A DNA stretch of 42,726 bases from Nemertoderma westbladi (Eukaryota > Xenacoelomorpha > Nemertodermatida > Nemertodermatidae), in assembly GCA_032718475.1 (NCBI GenBank), contig JAUCBJ010000435.1, positions 1 through 42,726 of the forward strand. The letters are read 5' to 3'. Positions 10,105 through 19,081 of this stretch are shown here, in pieces. Made by a program: the position numbers and the translations under genes. The notes under the pieces are model-generated. The model saw only the letters and a program-made list of their open reading frames with translations. It was not told the DNA's origin and did no database searches. Position 1 is the first letter of the stretch. The number at the start of each line of letters is the position of its first letter.

Positions 10105-10112
10105 ACTTTACT

Positions 10113-10421
10113 AGGAGGGCTATAAATCCTGGGTGAAGGGTGCAATATGATTGCATCAGAAGGTGTAGGATTATGGTCGGGGTATCCGCCGTTTCGATAT
10201 GCTTCTCCTCGAGCTGATTTTCCTCCGCTCGTAGCTGGATACGTTCATCCAAAAACTCTCGCAGAGAATGGGGTTGTCTAAGTGCGATATCTTCTTAGAG
10301 ATTCTGGATTTCACAATCGAACTGAGACAAAGACAATTCGTTTATCGCTTGGACTTGCTGTTACAACTTACGTTTATCTGAACAAACGTAGGTTTCCTTT
10401 CTGATCTTTGTAGAATAGCGT
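10113..10421 (-). pseudogene. Degenerate 3' coding region of the retroelement
   Basis: Between the LINE and the third ORF. One minus-strand frame reads like a coiled coil (LREFLDERIQLRAEENQLEE) but has a TAA near 10297. A second frame, open from a TGA at 10247-10245 to the LINE junction, runs in phase into the basic tail at 7806-7731. One of them probably continued the retroelement's last protein. Neither is in frame with the ORF ending at 10422, so at least one small indel has occurred. Confidence 0.35.
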
Positions 10422-11552
10422 TTAACTCGTTTGGTACAACGTTCTCCGCCACTCTGGTGACAGGTTATATCGTGTCAAGCCGGGACGATGGTAAGGGTTA
10501 AATGGCGATATTAAATGTCCGCGTCCCAATCCGGCTAGGTAGGATGGGCTAATATCTAAGAAACCCACAACTGGGGTGCCACCGACTAATCGTTCAGGTA
10601 ACACTAGATCTTTGAGCAGTGAGTACAGCTCGGGAGGATCCGTCATACTAATAGGATCAAGAGTCTGAGGTCTCACTAGGGAATGAGGAGCTCTGATCGA
10701 GTATTCCGAAACTCTGATCATTGGTTTATTTAAGGATCGTCTGAGTCGAACGAGCGTAGGTGATACATTGAACAAGTTTCGCTCGAAACTCCCGTAAGTA
10801 TAGCGAGTAAAACCGTGTTTAAAGCAACGTCTCCGCGGATGTTTATGTCTTTCCGTTTGTTGGTTGGGTCTTGGGCATTCATCGCAATAATACCCAAAAA
10901 CGTACGTCTTGTAGGGGAAACGCGAGTGATCTTTCTCCAGCTTACAATATTCCTCCATCCGTTCGAAGCTATTCGGTACAACAGGTAGCGGTCGATCGGC
11001 GGTAAGATACATCATAGGGGAATCGAGCCGTTTGAGTTCTACCATGCGGTCATGATGTATACCTTGAGGATATCGAGTTTCTAGATTTTGTTGACTGGCA
11101 ATATTGAGATATGTTTCTATCAGGAATTCCAGATAATCGTTGAAGTCACTGCGTTTATCCGGCTCCTCAACGTCTTCTCTTTCGAGTCTGTTTCGAATAG
11201 AATTCTCGTGTTCCATTCTCGGTTTATCATTCCGCCTCCGCTGGGTAGGATATTTCAATCGTACCATTTCCCTTTTGGTGTCGACATTGTCCGTATCGTG
11301 TAAATCGATAGGATGACCAGTAGTTAAGAAGTCCACATACGTACCATTACGATGCGTATAGCGAGCGGTGAATTTCTTATAGTCCAACTCACGCGTGAGC
11401 TGCTCTTGGGACATTGGCGGTTCGATATAACGATCATCGTCCTCCGCAGCAGTTGGACCAGCGTCGCCGTGTATCAAGCTATCAACAAACGCTTGTAAAG
11501 GTAGAGTATATCGCTCCCTGATACCAAGATCATCTTCTATCAACTCAATCAT
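10422..11552 (-). CDS. Third ORF of the retroelement, unknown protein (376 aa)
   Basis: A complete ORF downstream of the protease ORF in the same sense. I do not recognise the family. It is hydrophilic, with no signal peptide or membrane helix, so it is not a usual envelope protein. An acidic N-terminus (MIELIEDDLGIRERYTL) is followed by a basic middle (RRRNDKPRM), a FNDYLEFLIETYLNIA helix, a cysteine/histidine cluster YYCDECPRP...RHKHPRRRC that could bind zinc, and a proline-rich C-terminus. It lacks the integrase zinc finger and D,D-35-E pattern. An acceptor-like CAG at 11557-11555 lies two bases before the ATG, and strong donors lie upstream, so a spliced message is a reasonable inference. 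Confidence 0.55.
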   Translation of the reverse strand: MIELIEDDLGIRERYTLPLQAFVDSLIHGDAGPTAAEDDDRYIEPPMSQEQLTRELDYKKFTARYTHRNGTYVDFLTTGHPIDLHDTDNVDTKREMVRLKYPTQRRRNDKPRMEHENSIRNRLEREDVEEPDKRSDFNDYLEFLIETYLNIASQQNLETRYPQGIHHDRMVELKRLDSPMMYLTADRPLPVVPNSFERMEEYCKLEKDHSRFPYKTYVFGYYCDECPRPNQQTERHKHPRRRCFKHGFTRYTYGSFERNLFNVSPTLVRLRRSLNKPMIRVSEYSIRAPHSLVRPQTLDPISMTDPPELYSLLKDLVLPERLVGGTPVVGFLDISPSYLAGLGRGHLISPFNPYHRPGLTRYNLSPEWRRTLYQTS

Positions 11553-13200
11553 ATCTGCTATATAAATTTATCCATATTATAATGAGTTTATATTTAGGCG
11601 AGCGGGCGTCGCTGCCTACCCCAATCAGCCCCCGGACAGTGCGAGATCCTCAGCGCCGATGTGTCGTCGCCGCTGTACTTTCGCCAAAGACGTAGCCGCA
11701 CAACGACAACGACAACCGGCACAAGTCACTCCACTGTCCGTCCCAAAGTCTTAGATGTACTTCAGGTTTTCCTTGGAGAGTTAGGTTACTTTCACGATTG
11801 CGACTAGCTACTGTAAACACACTTTAGCAGTAACATTCACCTATAAACTCACAAATACCACACAACTGGTCACAACTACGCACATTCGGGCCATTTGTCC
11901 GTTAGTCAATGCCTTCCAGAATGTCACTGTATTATTATGTATCCTTGGATACTAGCAGTGCGCTATTTATTCCCTATGCTATTCAATGGGACAAGCTTTC
12001 TATTGTTCTTTTAACTCAATTCTAATTCTAGCGTGGTTGTTGCCATGGTGACATTATGCAAAGCTAGCGGTAGAATTAGAGTAATTCCCATGCATACAGA
12101 TCTGGGATGTTATTTAATAGTAATTCTTTAATAGTCAATGTCCTGTTTGATACATGACTTTATGAATTTTATCGGCTATTGACCATGTTTGGGAGACTTT
12201 CGCACACTCATACTCATAATAAGACAAATCTCCGCTCCCTTGATCTATTAATTAATGGAATTTTGGGAATGTTATAAATTGCGTAAAAATGGCAATTTAT
12301 TAAATTCATTAAAAGGCATGAATTTAAATTTATTCCCTGAAATTTTATTATTTGATAATTAAATGGACATATTTTGAGTCTAGAACATGTCTGGGGACAC
12401 AAGATCCTTAATTCTATGAAAATTGTCCTTTTAAGAATATCGGTAAATGCTACGATATCTTAATTGACTAGAATTGTTGAAGGATCTGAATTTTACAGAT
12501 TTTGATTTATTAGATTTGCAAATATTAAATAATTAATATTTGAGATGGGCACCGATTTATTCCAGAACTTGTCTGGGGACGTTAACCACTGATTCTAGAA
12601 TTTGTCTTTCAAGTATATCGGTGGGTGCCGCGATATCTTAATCGACTAGAATTACAGATGGTCAAAAGGTTTAACAGATTTATTTGCGTTTCACGCTACT
12701 GTTAGAGGGACATCACGCTACTATATGTATTATTTAATATACGGTATGAGAGCAATATCGCACGAAGCAATGTCAGTGTGAAGAGGCAAGTCGTTTCCAA
12801 GGTCTACCCAGAGCTTGGTTTAGCCGAGACACGAGGATCTGAACTTTGCATTCCTAATACTCTGCCTACCAATAATACTTAAATATAGTAGTGGCTTTAT
12901 TGCACTTTAATAAGTACGGATATTTCATCTTACTGTAGTCACGTATTTATAATATGATACGGGCAGTAAGGAAAGAGAAAAATAATTATTTCTCGCCGTC
13001 GCACTAAATATATAATATACGTAATTAAATAATAAACGCGAATATATATTGCACTAATCTACTAAATAATCTCTAAAATACCACACTACTAAATAAAATT
13101 AAATAAAACGATTAAAATAAAATTACATAATAATACATACATAAATATAAAAATAAAACAAATACAAAATAATAGAGTCACACACCCACTCCATATGTTG
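11553..13200. other. Noncoding interior of the retroelement
   Basis: About 1.65 kb, AT-rich toward the right, with no long open frame on the sense strand. It holds a direct duplication (12379-12474 and 12560-12651; shared GTCTGGGGAC, GATATCTTAAT and GACTAGAATT). This is where integrase-coding sequence would be expected, but none is recognisable. Confidence 0.5.
12379..12651. repeat. Direct duplication, about 182-bp spacing
   Basis: Copies at 12379-12474 and 12560-12651 share AGAAC[AT]TGTCTGGGGAC at the start and CGATATCTTAAT[TC]GACTAGAATT at the end, with several mismatches. An old tandem duplication inside the retroelement. Confidence 0.65.
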
Positions 13201-16200
13201 TTACGTTATGGAGTCCCTAGATGTTTGAAGGATTAGGGAGGTGGTCGTGGGAAGAGAATCTTGCCTTCCACAGTTTCCGGAGAGTCCTCCATTCCCTTCC
13301 GGTAAACACAAACGACCGACTGGGTGATTGAGTCGCTGCATCCCGAATACAATTCCAGGTTTCCTCTTCGTCCTGGAATAGTGACGATAGAAACATCGCT
13401 CTAGGTACACGACGGCCTTACAAAGCCGATTCCAGGAGCTATAGTGGTCCGACGCTCCCTGCAGGAGAGGTGAGAGTCCCTGCAAGACGTCTGATGTTCC
13501 AGAGCTCCAATCGCTCTCTCTGATTTTCATGAAGGATCCACTCGCGGTGGGGAGGTCCAGATCCACGGCGTCGTCCCTGGCAATATGTAATACCGACAGA
13601 TCTATCCCGGGTTCAAATAACTCCGATCCACCCGTCCGGGTTTTAGGTTTGACTTTCTCCGCTCCCTTGGCTGGTCTAATCTCAGTCGGAGTAAGATGGG
13701 GAGGCCATTCATCCTCCTTACTCAGGAAGTCGGGTTCACCTAACCGGTCTGTAGTATCTGTCAGTTCTTGAGGAGTTGCTCCTCTGGAAGCGATGTCAGT
13801 TGGATTAAACTTCTTGGGGCAATATCTCCATTGATCTACATTGGAGCTAATATCGTCATTATCTGAGGAGTATGTTGTTCCCTCAGTTGGGTCGTCTCCC
13901 TCACTAGTATCATCTTCCCATTCACTCACCTGGCAGACGCGATCTTGAAGCAGTCTTTCTCTGAGCGTTCTTCGGGAAGGTCCAGTAAGGTACCAACCTA
14001 CTCTAGTTCTTACCGCATAGGTCTGAAGTGGTTGCGGTTGAGCAGGTCGTTTCTCCAATGTCTCCAGCGCCTCATGCGCGTTTTGACCGATTAATATTTG
14101 TACTCCAGGATAATCGGTGTCGAATCTAGGAATGTTAAGTTGTTGGGCATGATCATCTTCGTCCCAATTATAAGGTTCCACTTGGGTGGTAGCGAAGTTC
14201 TTTATTGCCACCATTTTGACTGACCTTATACTGTGTTCTCCTAGTTTATCCTGTGGAGTGGACAACTCACCTATATAATAGTCGGCAGCCACAGCAGATT
14301 TCCAAACCTGCATGATCCCTGACATGTTTAGCTTGGTTCGGAACTTGGGTTGTCCAGCAAAGATGTCTTCGGCTAGTTCTTTATCGATGAATGTTAATGT
14401 GCTGCCGGAGTCTAGGAGGGCGTTCACTATATAGCTCTTCTGAGGTCCGTGGACCCGTAACTGGACTACAGGAAATTCTCGGATTCCTACATTTGAAGTT
14501 GGCGCTTTCCAAGATTGTTGTTGATCTGAAGTAGTTAGGGTGAGGTCGCTGTCTGTGTCTTTCTCATACATGAGTGCTCGATACACTGCGGTGGTGTTTA
14601 TTAAGTAACAGGATTCGTTTTGGTCAGAGAATTCGTCCGTATAGAATCCTTCCATCTCAGATTGATCAGTGTCGTTCACATCACTAAATTGGACATGTAG
14701 TTCGGAATCACTCACCTGACTCGGACTATTTCGCTCGAATTCAGTGTGCAACAAGATATGATGTTTCGCACCGCACTTTGCACACCTTGCGTCGGAGTAA
14801 CAGGTTCGCCGTTGGTGTCCTCGTCTGAGGCAATTATAACACAACCGCTTATCCCACATGACTTCACGTCTCTCAGTTAATGATTTCTTTAGAAATTCAT
14901 CACACATATTTAAGCGATGGGTCCCGTCACATAGCGCACATTTCGGTTTGATGTTACTCACCTTACTCTGAGTCACATTGTGTACACTTGCTTTTTCTTC
15001 GGGCTTTCTCACCTGAATTCTCTTGGGAGACGTAGGAGGAGTTTTTCTTACCTGTTCTCTCCTGTCATTTGTTCGAGACTTGAATTTACTTACCTGATCT
15101 TTAGGCATTTTATTTACGTAATAAGATCTATCGGTGTCTTTCCCGCTATCTTCTCCTTGAGAAGTCTGGCTTTCGCCGTCGTCTGTATAACACACTGGTG
15201 TTACCTTTCTCCTAGAGACGGGTTTTTCACTTACCTTGTTTTCCGGTGTCTTCTCTCTGGACAGTTTCAGGAGCTGTAATTTCACTTCTCCATCTAGGAA
15301 TGACATGAGATCAGCCATGGTAGGGTCTCGTCGTTGTTGTTCCATCATATATAACACTTTCTTATCCCAGCGTGTACCTACTCCACCCTTCGGTAAAGTA
15401 GAAGCCACTGCTCTAATAACCATAGCATTCTGATACTCATGAGACTTACCTAGCCAATCTAATTGTCTACAGATCTCCTGAATCTCATCGGAAAACTCTA
15501 TAATTCCGCTGCTAATAAACTTTCGGGGCGCTACCAACTTTGCATACAAATACCCAGCTATGTTATTCCTATTACCATACCTGATGTTTAGTGTATCCCA
15601 AACTTGTCTTAATCCGTCTGGATGTCCAATAAACTTTAACGCCATTAACTTGGGAGATCCTTCCAAGCACTCGATGAGGAATCTTAGTTTCTCTCCATTA
15701 GATAGGACAGAGTTCTGTATGTTATCTTTGTAATATTCATTAAAAGGTAACCATTTCATCTCATCTCCATTGAACTTGACGATCTCTCCCACTTTTACCG
15801 CTTGCCGGGCTTCGGTTCTAGCCATTTGACGCGTAAAACTTTCTTGGGCCATCGTGTTATTTAATATCGAGTTATCGGTATATAAATTTCTCGGATTATG
15901 ATCCGGTCTATAGGGAATATCATTATCAACAGGTCTATAATTACCCTTAATAGGGTTCACTATAGGAGTTTCTACTTCGCTAGCAGTATAGATGCGTGTA
16001 GGCTCCACACCTTGCGCATGAGATACTTCAGACCTAACAGGTTGACACATTGTTACAAGGGGTGGTGGTATACCCTTTTGTAAATTTACTAATTTATCGC
16101 GTTCTAACGCGATATTTTGCTGCACTTCCTGCAACTCTAACCTACTTTCCTTTACAGTTCCCTTTAACTGTTGAACAGTCCCTTCTAACTCTCGGACCTG

Positions 16201-16725
16201 TTGGGAGGAGCGCCTTTGATTCTCCTCCATCTTTCCGAGGAGAATGTCTATCCCCCGCCGTCTCTCGTCCACCCAATCAACCGCCGAAACGGGATCCGCC
16301 AACGTTGTAGCGGGCGGACGAGGGACAACGGGCGACAAATCATGAACATTCCGCTCGGAGTCCAGAGCATGAACTGTCTCATAGGCTGTTCTGCTGGGCA
16401 CAGGTAGCTTAGTGCTGTGCAACGGGAATTGAGAGGTAGGTTCAGGGAGTACAGGTGTCTCTACGACCGAAAGGGTAGCTTCGGGAACAGGCCTAATTAT
16501 TTCAGGCTCATCTACTATAGTAGGGAGTCTCTCTATTGTAATTATTTGGTCTGTGGGTTCTGTACTCGCTAAGTTGGTGTTATTTAGTTGCCTTCTAACA
16601 GCTGGAGGCAAATCAGGCAATTTCTGACGGTGGAATGTTCTTTTACGTCTGCTTAGGCGAGATCGATTTCCTCCGCCTTCAGTGTCGGTGGGTCCTACTA
16701 AATACCCAACTTTACCCAACTCCAC
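13201..16725 (-). CDS. BEL/Pao-like Gag-protease ORF fused to pre-integrase segment
   Basis: 1174 codons; the native part begins at 16690, because the first residues come from the inserted element. A coiled coil lies near residues 155-220 and a DUF1759-like Gag region near 312-470 (VKFNGDEMKWLPFNEYYKDN). Zinc knuckles follow near 597-660 (CALC...C, CYNCLRRGHQRRTC, CAKCGAKHH). An aspartic protease lies near 755-880, with catalytic LLDSGSTLTFID and later ILIGQ. After the YAVRTRVGWYLTGP block, where RT should start, there is an acidic linker and then WRYCPKKFNPTDIASRG, normally located after RNase H, followed by SSWNRLCKAVVYLERCF. RT and RNase H are therefore missing in frame. The last 40 residues do not look like integrase and may be frameshifted. 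Confidence 0.75.
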   Translation of the reverse strand: MELGKVGYLVGPTDTEGGGNRSRLSRRKRTFHRQKLPDLPPAVRRQLNNTNLASTEPTDQIITIERLPTIVDEPEIIRPVPEATLSVVETPVLPEPTSQFPLHSTKLPVPSRTAYETVHALDSERNVHDLSPVVPRPPATTLADPVSAVDWVDERRRGIDILLGKMEENQRRSSQQVRELEGTVQQLKGTVKESRLELQEVQQNIALERDKLVNLQKGIPPPLVTMCQPVRSEVSHAQGVEPTRIYTASEVETPIVNPIKGNYRPVDNDIPYRPDHNPRNLYTDNSILNNTMAQESFTRQMARTEARQAVKVGEIVKFNGDEMKWLPFNEYYKDNIQNSVLSNGEKLRFLIECLEGSPKLMALKFIGHPDGLRQVWDTLNIRYGNRNNIAGYLYAKLVAPRKFISSGIIEFSDEIQEICRQLDWLGKSHEYQNAMVIRAVASTLPKGGVGTRWDKKVLYMMEQQRRDPTMADLMSFLDGEVKLQLLKLSREKTPENKVSEKPVSRRKVTPVCYTDDGESQTSQGEDSGKDTDRSYYVNKMPKDQVSKFKSRTNDRREQVRKTPPTSPKRIQVRKPEEKASVHNVTQSKVSNIKPKCALCDGTHRLNMCDEFLKKSLTERREVMWDKRLCYNCLRRGHQRRTCYSDARCAKCGAKHHILLHTEFERNSPSQVSDSELHVQFSDVNDTDQSEMEGFYTDEFSDQNESCYLINTTAVYRALMYEKDTDSDLTLTTSDQQQSWKAPTSNVGIREFPVVQLRVHGPQKSYIVNALLDSGSTLTFIDKELAEDIFAGQPKFRTKLNMSGIMQVWKSAVAADYYIGELSTPQDKLGEHSIRSVKMVAIKNFATTQVEPYNWDEDDHAQQLNIPRFDTDYPGVQILIGQNAHEALETLEKRPAQPQPLQTYAVRTRVGWYLTGPSRRTLRERLLQDRVCQVSEWEDDTSEGDDPTEGTTYSSDNDDISSNVDQWRYCPKKFNPTDIASRGATPQELTDTTDRLGEPDFLSKEDEWPPHLTPTEIRPAKGAEKVKPKTRTGGSELFEPGIDLSVLHIARDDAVDLDLPTASGSFMKIRESDWSSGTSDVLQGLSPLLQGASDHYSSWNRLCKAVVYLERCFYRHYSRTKRKPGIVFGMQRLNHPVGRLCLPEGNGGLSGNCGRQDSLPTTTSLILQTSRDSIT
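13929..15449 (-). promoter_or_regulatory. Cluster of eight 5' splice-donor-like sites
   Basis: On the sense (minus) strand, AG/GT[AG]AG[TA] motifs have their donor G at 15449, 15234, 15093, 15051, 15012, 14961, 14715 and 13929. Six are AG/GTRAGT exactly and two end in GA. They sit in-frame and encode mostly (Q/K)-V-(S/R). Four fall within 133 bases (15093-14961). Splice use is inferred, not shown. Confidence 0.5.
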
Positions 16726-17611
16726 CCAACTTTACCCAACTTCACCCAACTTTACCCAATTTTACCCAACTTTTTACCCAACTTTACCCAACTTTACCAC
16801 ACTTTACCCAATACCACCCAAATTTACCCAACTTCACCCAATCAATTACCCAATCCACTTTACCCAACTTTACCCAATACCACCCAACTTTACCCAATCA
16901 TTTCAATCCATCAATCCTTCATCAGGCCTAATCAATTAGTTCAGTAGTTAGGCCTATCTACCATATCCAATCTGCCAATGGCTGATTGGCAATTGGAGTG
17001 GATGCAAGGCTGCAGAGGGAAACTTGATGCATATCTCAACCTGAATGTTAAATTCTCAATTTAGGGAAAGGAACAGGTTATAGTGGCACGTTATTCTAAC
17101 CAAAACAATAAACTAAAGTCTATTCTATAGAACATCACTACCCCGAAATGCACCCTCATACAGCCATATTGATCATTTTATTGATGTCTGGATGTGTTAT
17201 GTTCAGATGTTATGATTATAAGTACTATGGCTGACTGGAGTATGACTATACAGCTATAAACATGAAGCCATAGCTGCATAGGCCTACACTGATACAAACC
17301 ATTCCTACAGTACTGCAGTATTAAACTGCCAGACAGACTGCTGGAATGCTACTGTCAGACAGTAGGCCTACTGGTCCGGTACTGTAGTAAGTAAGTAAGC
17401 CTTCTGCTGTAGCCTACTGTATTGCATCACTGGTCGGCAGATAGGTAGTTGGGTATTCGATTGGGTAAAGTTGGGTAAAGTTGGGTGGTATTGGGTAAAG
17501 TGGGGTAAATTTGGGTAAAGTTGGGTAAAAAGTTGGGTAAAGTGGGGTAAAGTTGGGTAAGTTTGGGTAAAGTTGGGTAGATTTGGGTAAAGTTGGGTAA
17601 TTAGTAGGACC
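16691..17611. mobile_element. 921-bp terminal-inverted-repeat element (Mutator-like MITE candidate)
   Basis: Left end GGTCCTACTAAATACCCAAC and right end GGGTAATTAGTAGGACC are inverted repeats. Inside each end are degenerate decamer repeats TTTACCCAAC (left, about 16700-16900) and GTTGGGTAAA (right, about 17450-17600), forming long subterminal inverted arms. Flanks AGTGTCGGTG (16681-16690) and GGTGTCGGTG (17612-17621) form a 9-10-bp target-site duplication, the length typical of Mutator-like elements. No transposase frame is present. Removing 931 bp brings the two Gag-like frames into register, which confirms the boundaries. Confidence 0.85.
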
Positions 17612-19081
17612 GGTGTCGGTGGTATCGCCTTCCTCAGATGATGTATAACCCTGTCTTTTGGGAGTAGATCGATTCATCATCTGCATATTACTAGCTGTTA
17701 ACTGTTTACTGAAGTCGTCTTGCTTCTCTTGAAGATTTTCCAACTCCAGTTGGGCGATCTCTTCAGCCGCTCTCCGTTCTGCTTCCGCCACCGCTGCCGC
17801 TTTTGCCTCTGCCGCTGCCGCTGCTGCCGCTTTTGCCTCTGCTGCTGCTTCTGCTGCTGCCGCTGCCAAGGTCGCTTTTCTTTCTGCCTCTGCCACTGCT
17901 GCTATCTTTCTGTCTTCTATACGTTTTTTCTTTACCTTTTCTTCTTGGTCTCTAGCGATGCGGAGTTGTTCATCGAATTTAGCTTGGTTCGCCGCTAACC
18001 TATCCACATCAATTGCATCCAACACACGCTGGGCTCCTTCACTATTAGGACTAAGTCCCGCTAACCTTCTCCTCAACTCTTCATCTCCTACAAAACGTTG
18101 ATAGTCTGACAGATAGATGTCAATGGCATCCCTCTTATGCGGTTTCTCTGCCGTCGCTTCACTTTCCACTTGGGAAAAAGTAGCGTCTGTTGATTCTCCA
18201 TGGGTTGAGCGCTCCTCCAGCTGATCTTTCCACTGAGCTATTCCTTGAACCTGGCGACTCACCCGTTGAAACCAAGTCTTTACGGCAACTTGCAACGACG
18301 TGTCTTGTCTTCTTTTAGAAGCCTCTTCAAAGGCTGATAATATTAGCCTAATTCGCAGAATTCTTTCTCTAACTTGATAAAGCAGTTGTCCCTGCTCTTG
18401 AGGTCCTTGAGGTTGTTGTAACAGTTGTTTTTCTACTCGCTCCATAGAGCTGAAGAATCCCTGTGCGTATCTGGCTGCGGACCTCTTCCACACAGCTGGA
18501 TCGATGGTTTCCTTGGCTACTCCCATCCGGTGTATGTCTTCCCAGGCAGCTTCTGATAAATCAAACGGGAGTCCGGGTCCGGGGAAGTTCCATTGCGACT
18601 CGACCATAGATTTCAGTTCTTCCTTTGTGTATCCCGCATAACTATCTTTAGTTGAGCGCTTACTTCTCGCCCAATCGATCTGGTGTTCTTCCACCGCGAT
18701 CAATAGCCTAGTGAGTACGGCTGCAGGAAGGATGAGAAGGGGATCCGAATAAACCGCATCCGTCATCCTTGCTCCGCGCTCGGGTGTCAGTTCTACAGTA
18801 TCTTCACTACTGGAGCTGTCGGGCCGCTGAGAAATAAGTTCTTGGCTCGCGGGTGGTTGCTGTTCCGCTGCTTTTTGGTCCCGCTTGACCTGAGCTCGAG
18901 TGCCTATGATAGACCTACGATGTTGGACCAGCCTAGGTTCTGTTATTACTACTGGAGGGATGACCTTCCTCACAGTGGGAGGTGAACTGAACTTAGGTGT
19001 AGACGGTTCTACACCTTTATCTGAGTCGCAGATAGTTACATCTAATAAACTGTCTGACAGGTTCTGCTTAGTATCAGACAT
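17414..19081 (-). CDS. Gag-like N-terminal ORF of the retroelement
   Basis: ATG at 19081-19079; native coding runs to 17612, then the frame reads about 66 codons into the inserted element to a stop at 17414. The protein starts MSDTKQNLSDSLLDV. Residues 1-110 are polar and disordered. The middle is helical (SQWNFPGPGLPFDLSEAAWE, later KRDAIDIYLSDYQRFVGDEE). Residues about 375-470 form a long charged helix with repeated AEAK/AEAER blocks of 15-20 alanines. The following codons match the reading frame of the 16690 segment. It is presumably the structural Gag N-terminus, though no capsid fold is recognisable by eye. The insertion splits the protein, so this copy is probably inactive. Confidence 0.6.
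   Translation of the reverse strand: MSDTKQNLSDSLLDVTICDSDKGVEPSTPKFSSPPTVRKVIPPVVITEPRLVQHRRSIIGTRAQVKRDQKAAEQQPPASQELISQRPDSSSSEDTVELTPERGARMTDAVYSDPLLILPAAVLTRLLIAVEEHQIDWARSKRSTKDSYAGYTKEELKSMVESQWNFPGPGLPFDLSEAAWEDIHRMGVAKETIDPAVWKRSAARYAQGFFSSMERVEKQLLQQPQGPQEQGQLLYQVRERILRIRLILSAFEEASKRRQDTSLQVAVKTWFQRVSRQVQGIAQWKDQLEERSTHGESTDATFSQVESEATAEKPHKRDAIDIYLSDYQRFVGDEELRRRLAGLSPNSEGAQRVLDAIDVDRLAANQAKFDEQLRIARDQEEKVKKKRIEDRKIAAVAEAERKATLAAAAAEAAAEAKAAAAAAAEAKAAAVAEAERRAAEEIAQLELENLQEKQDDFSKQLTASNMQMMNRSTPKRQGYTSSEEGDTTDTGPTNYPTLPKSTQLYPNLPNFTPLYPTFYPTLPKFTPLYPIPPNFTQLYPIEYPTTYLPTSDAIQ

Larger units (their letters stand above)
7815..10112 (+). mobile_element. CR1-like non-LTR retrotransposon, 5'-truncated
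   Basis: ACTTTACT occurs at 7807-7814 and again at 10105-10112 and is the likely 8-bp target-site duplication. The left boundary is blurred because TACT/TTACT repeats continue to 7834. The right end is a (CTAT)n tail at about 10086-10104, as in CR1/L2-type elements. The coding part is one ORF (see next entry); the apurinic endonuclease and ORF1 are missing, consistent with 5' truncation during target-primed insertion. It lies inside the LTR element on the opposite strand, so it is younger than that element. Confidence 0.8.

Noticed and set aside
16700-17600. Telomere-like TACCC/GGGTA repeats
   Set aside because: The unit is a degenerate decamer (TTTACCCAAC), it occurs inverted at the two ends of a transposon-like element, and does not match known telomere repeats.
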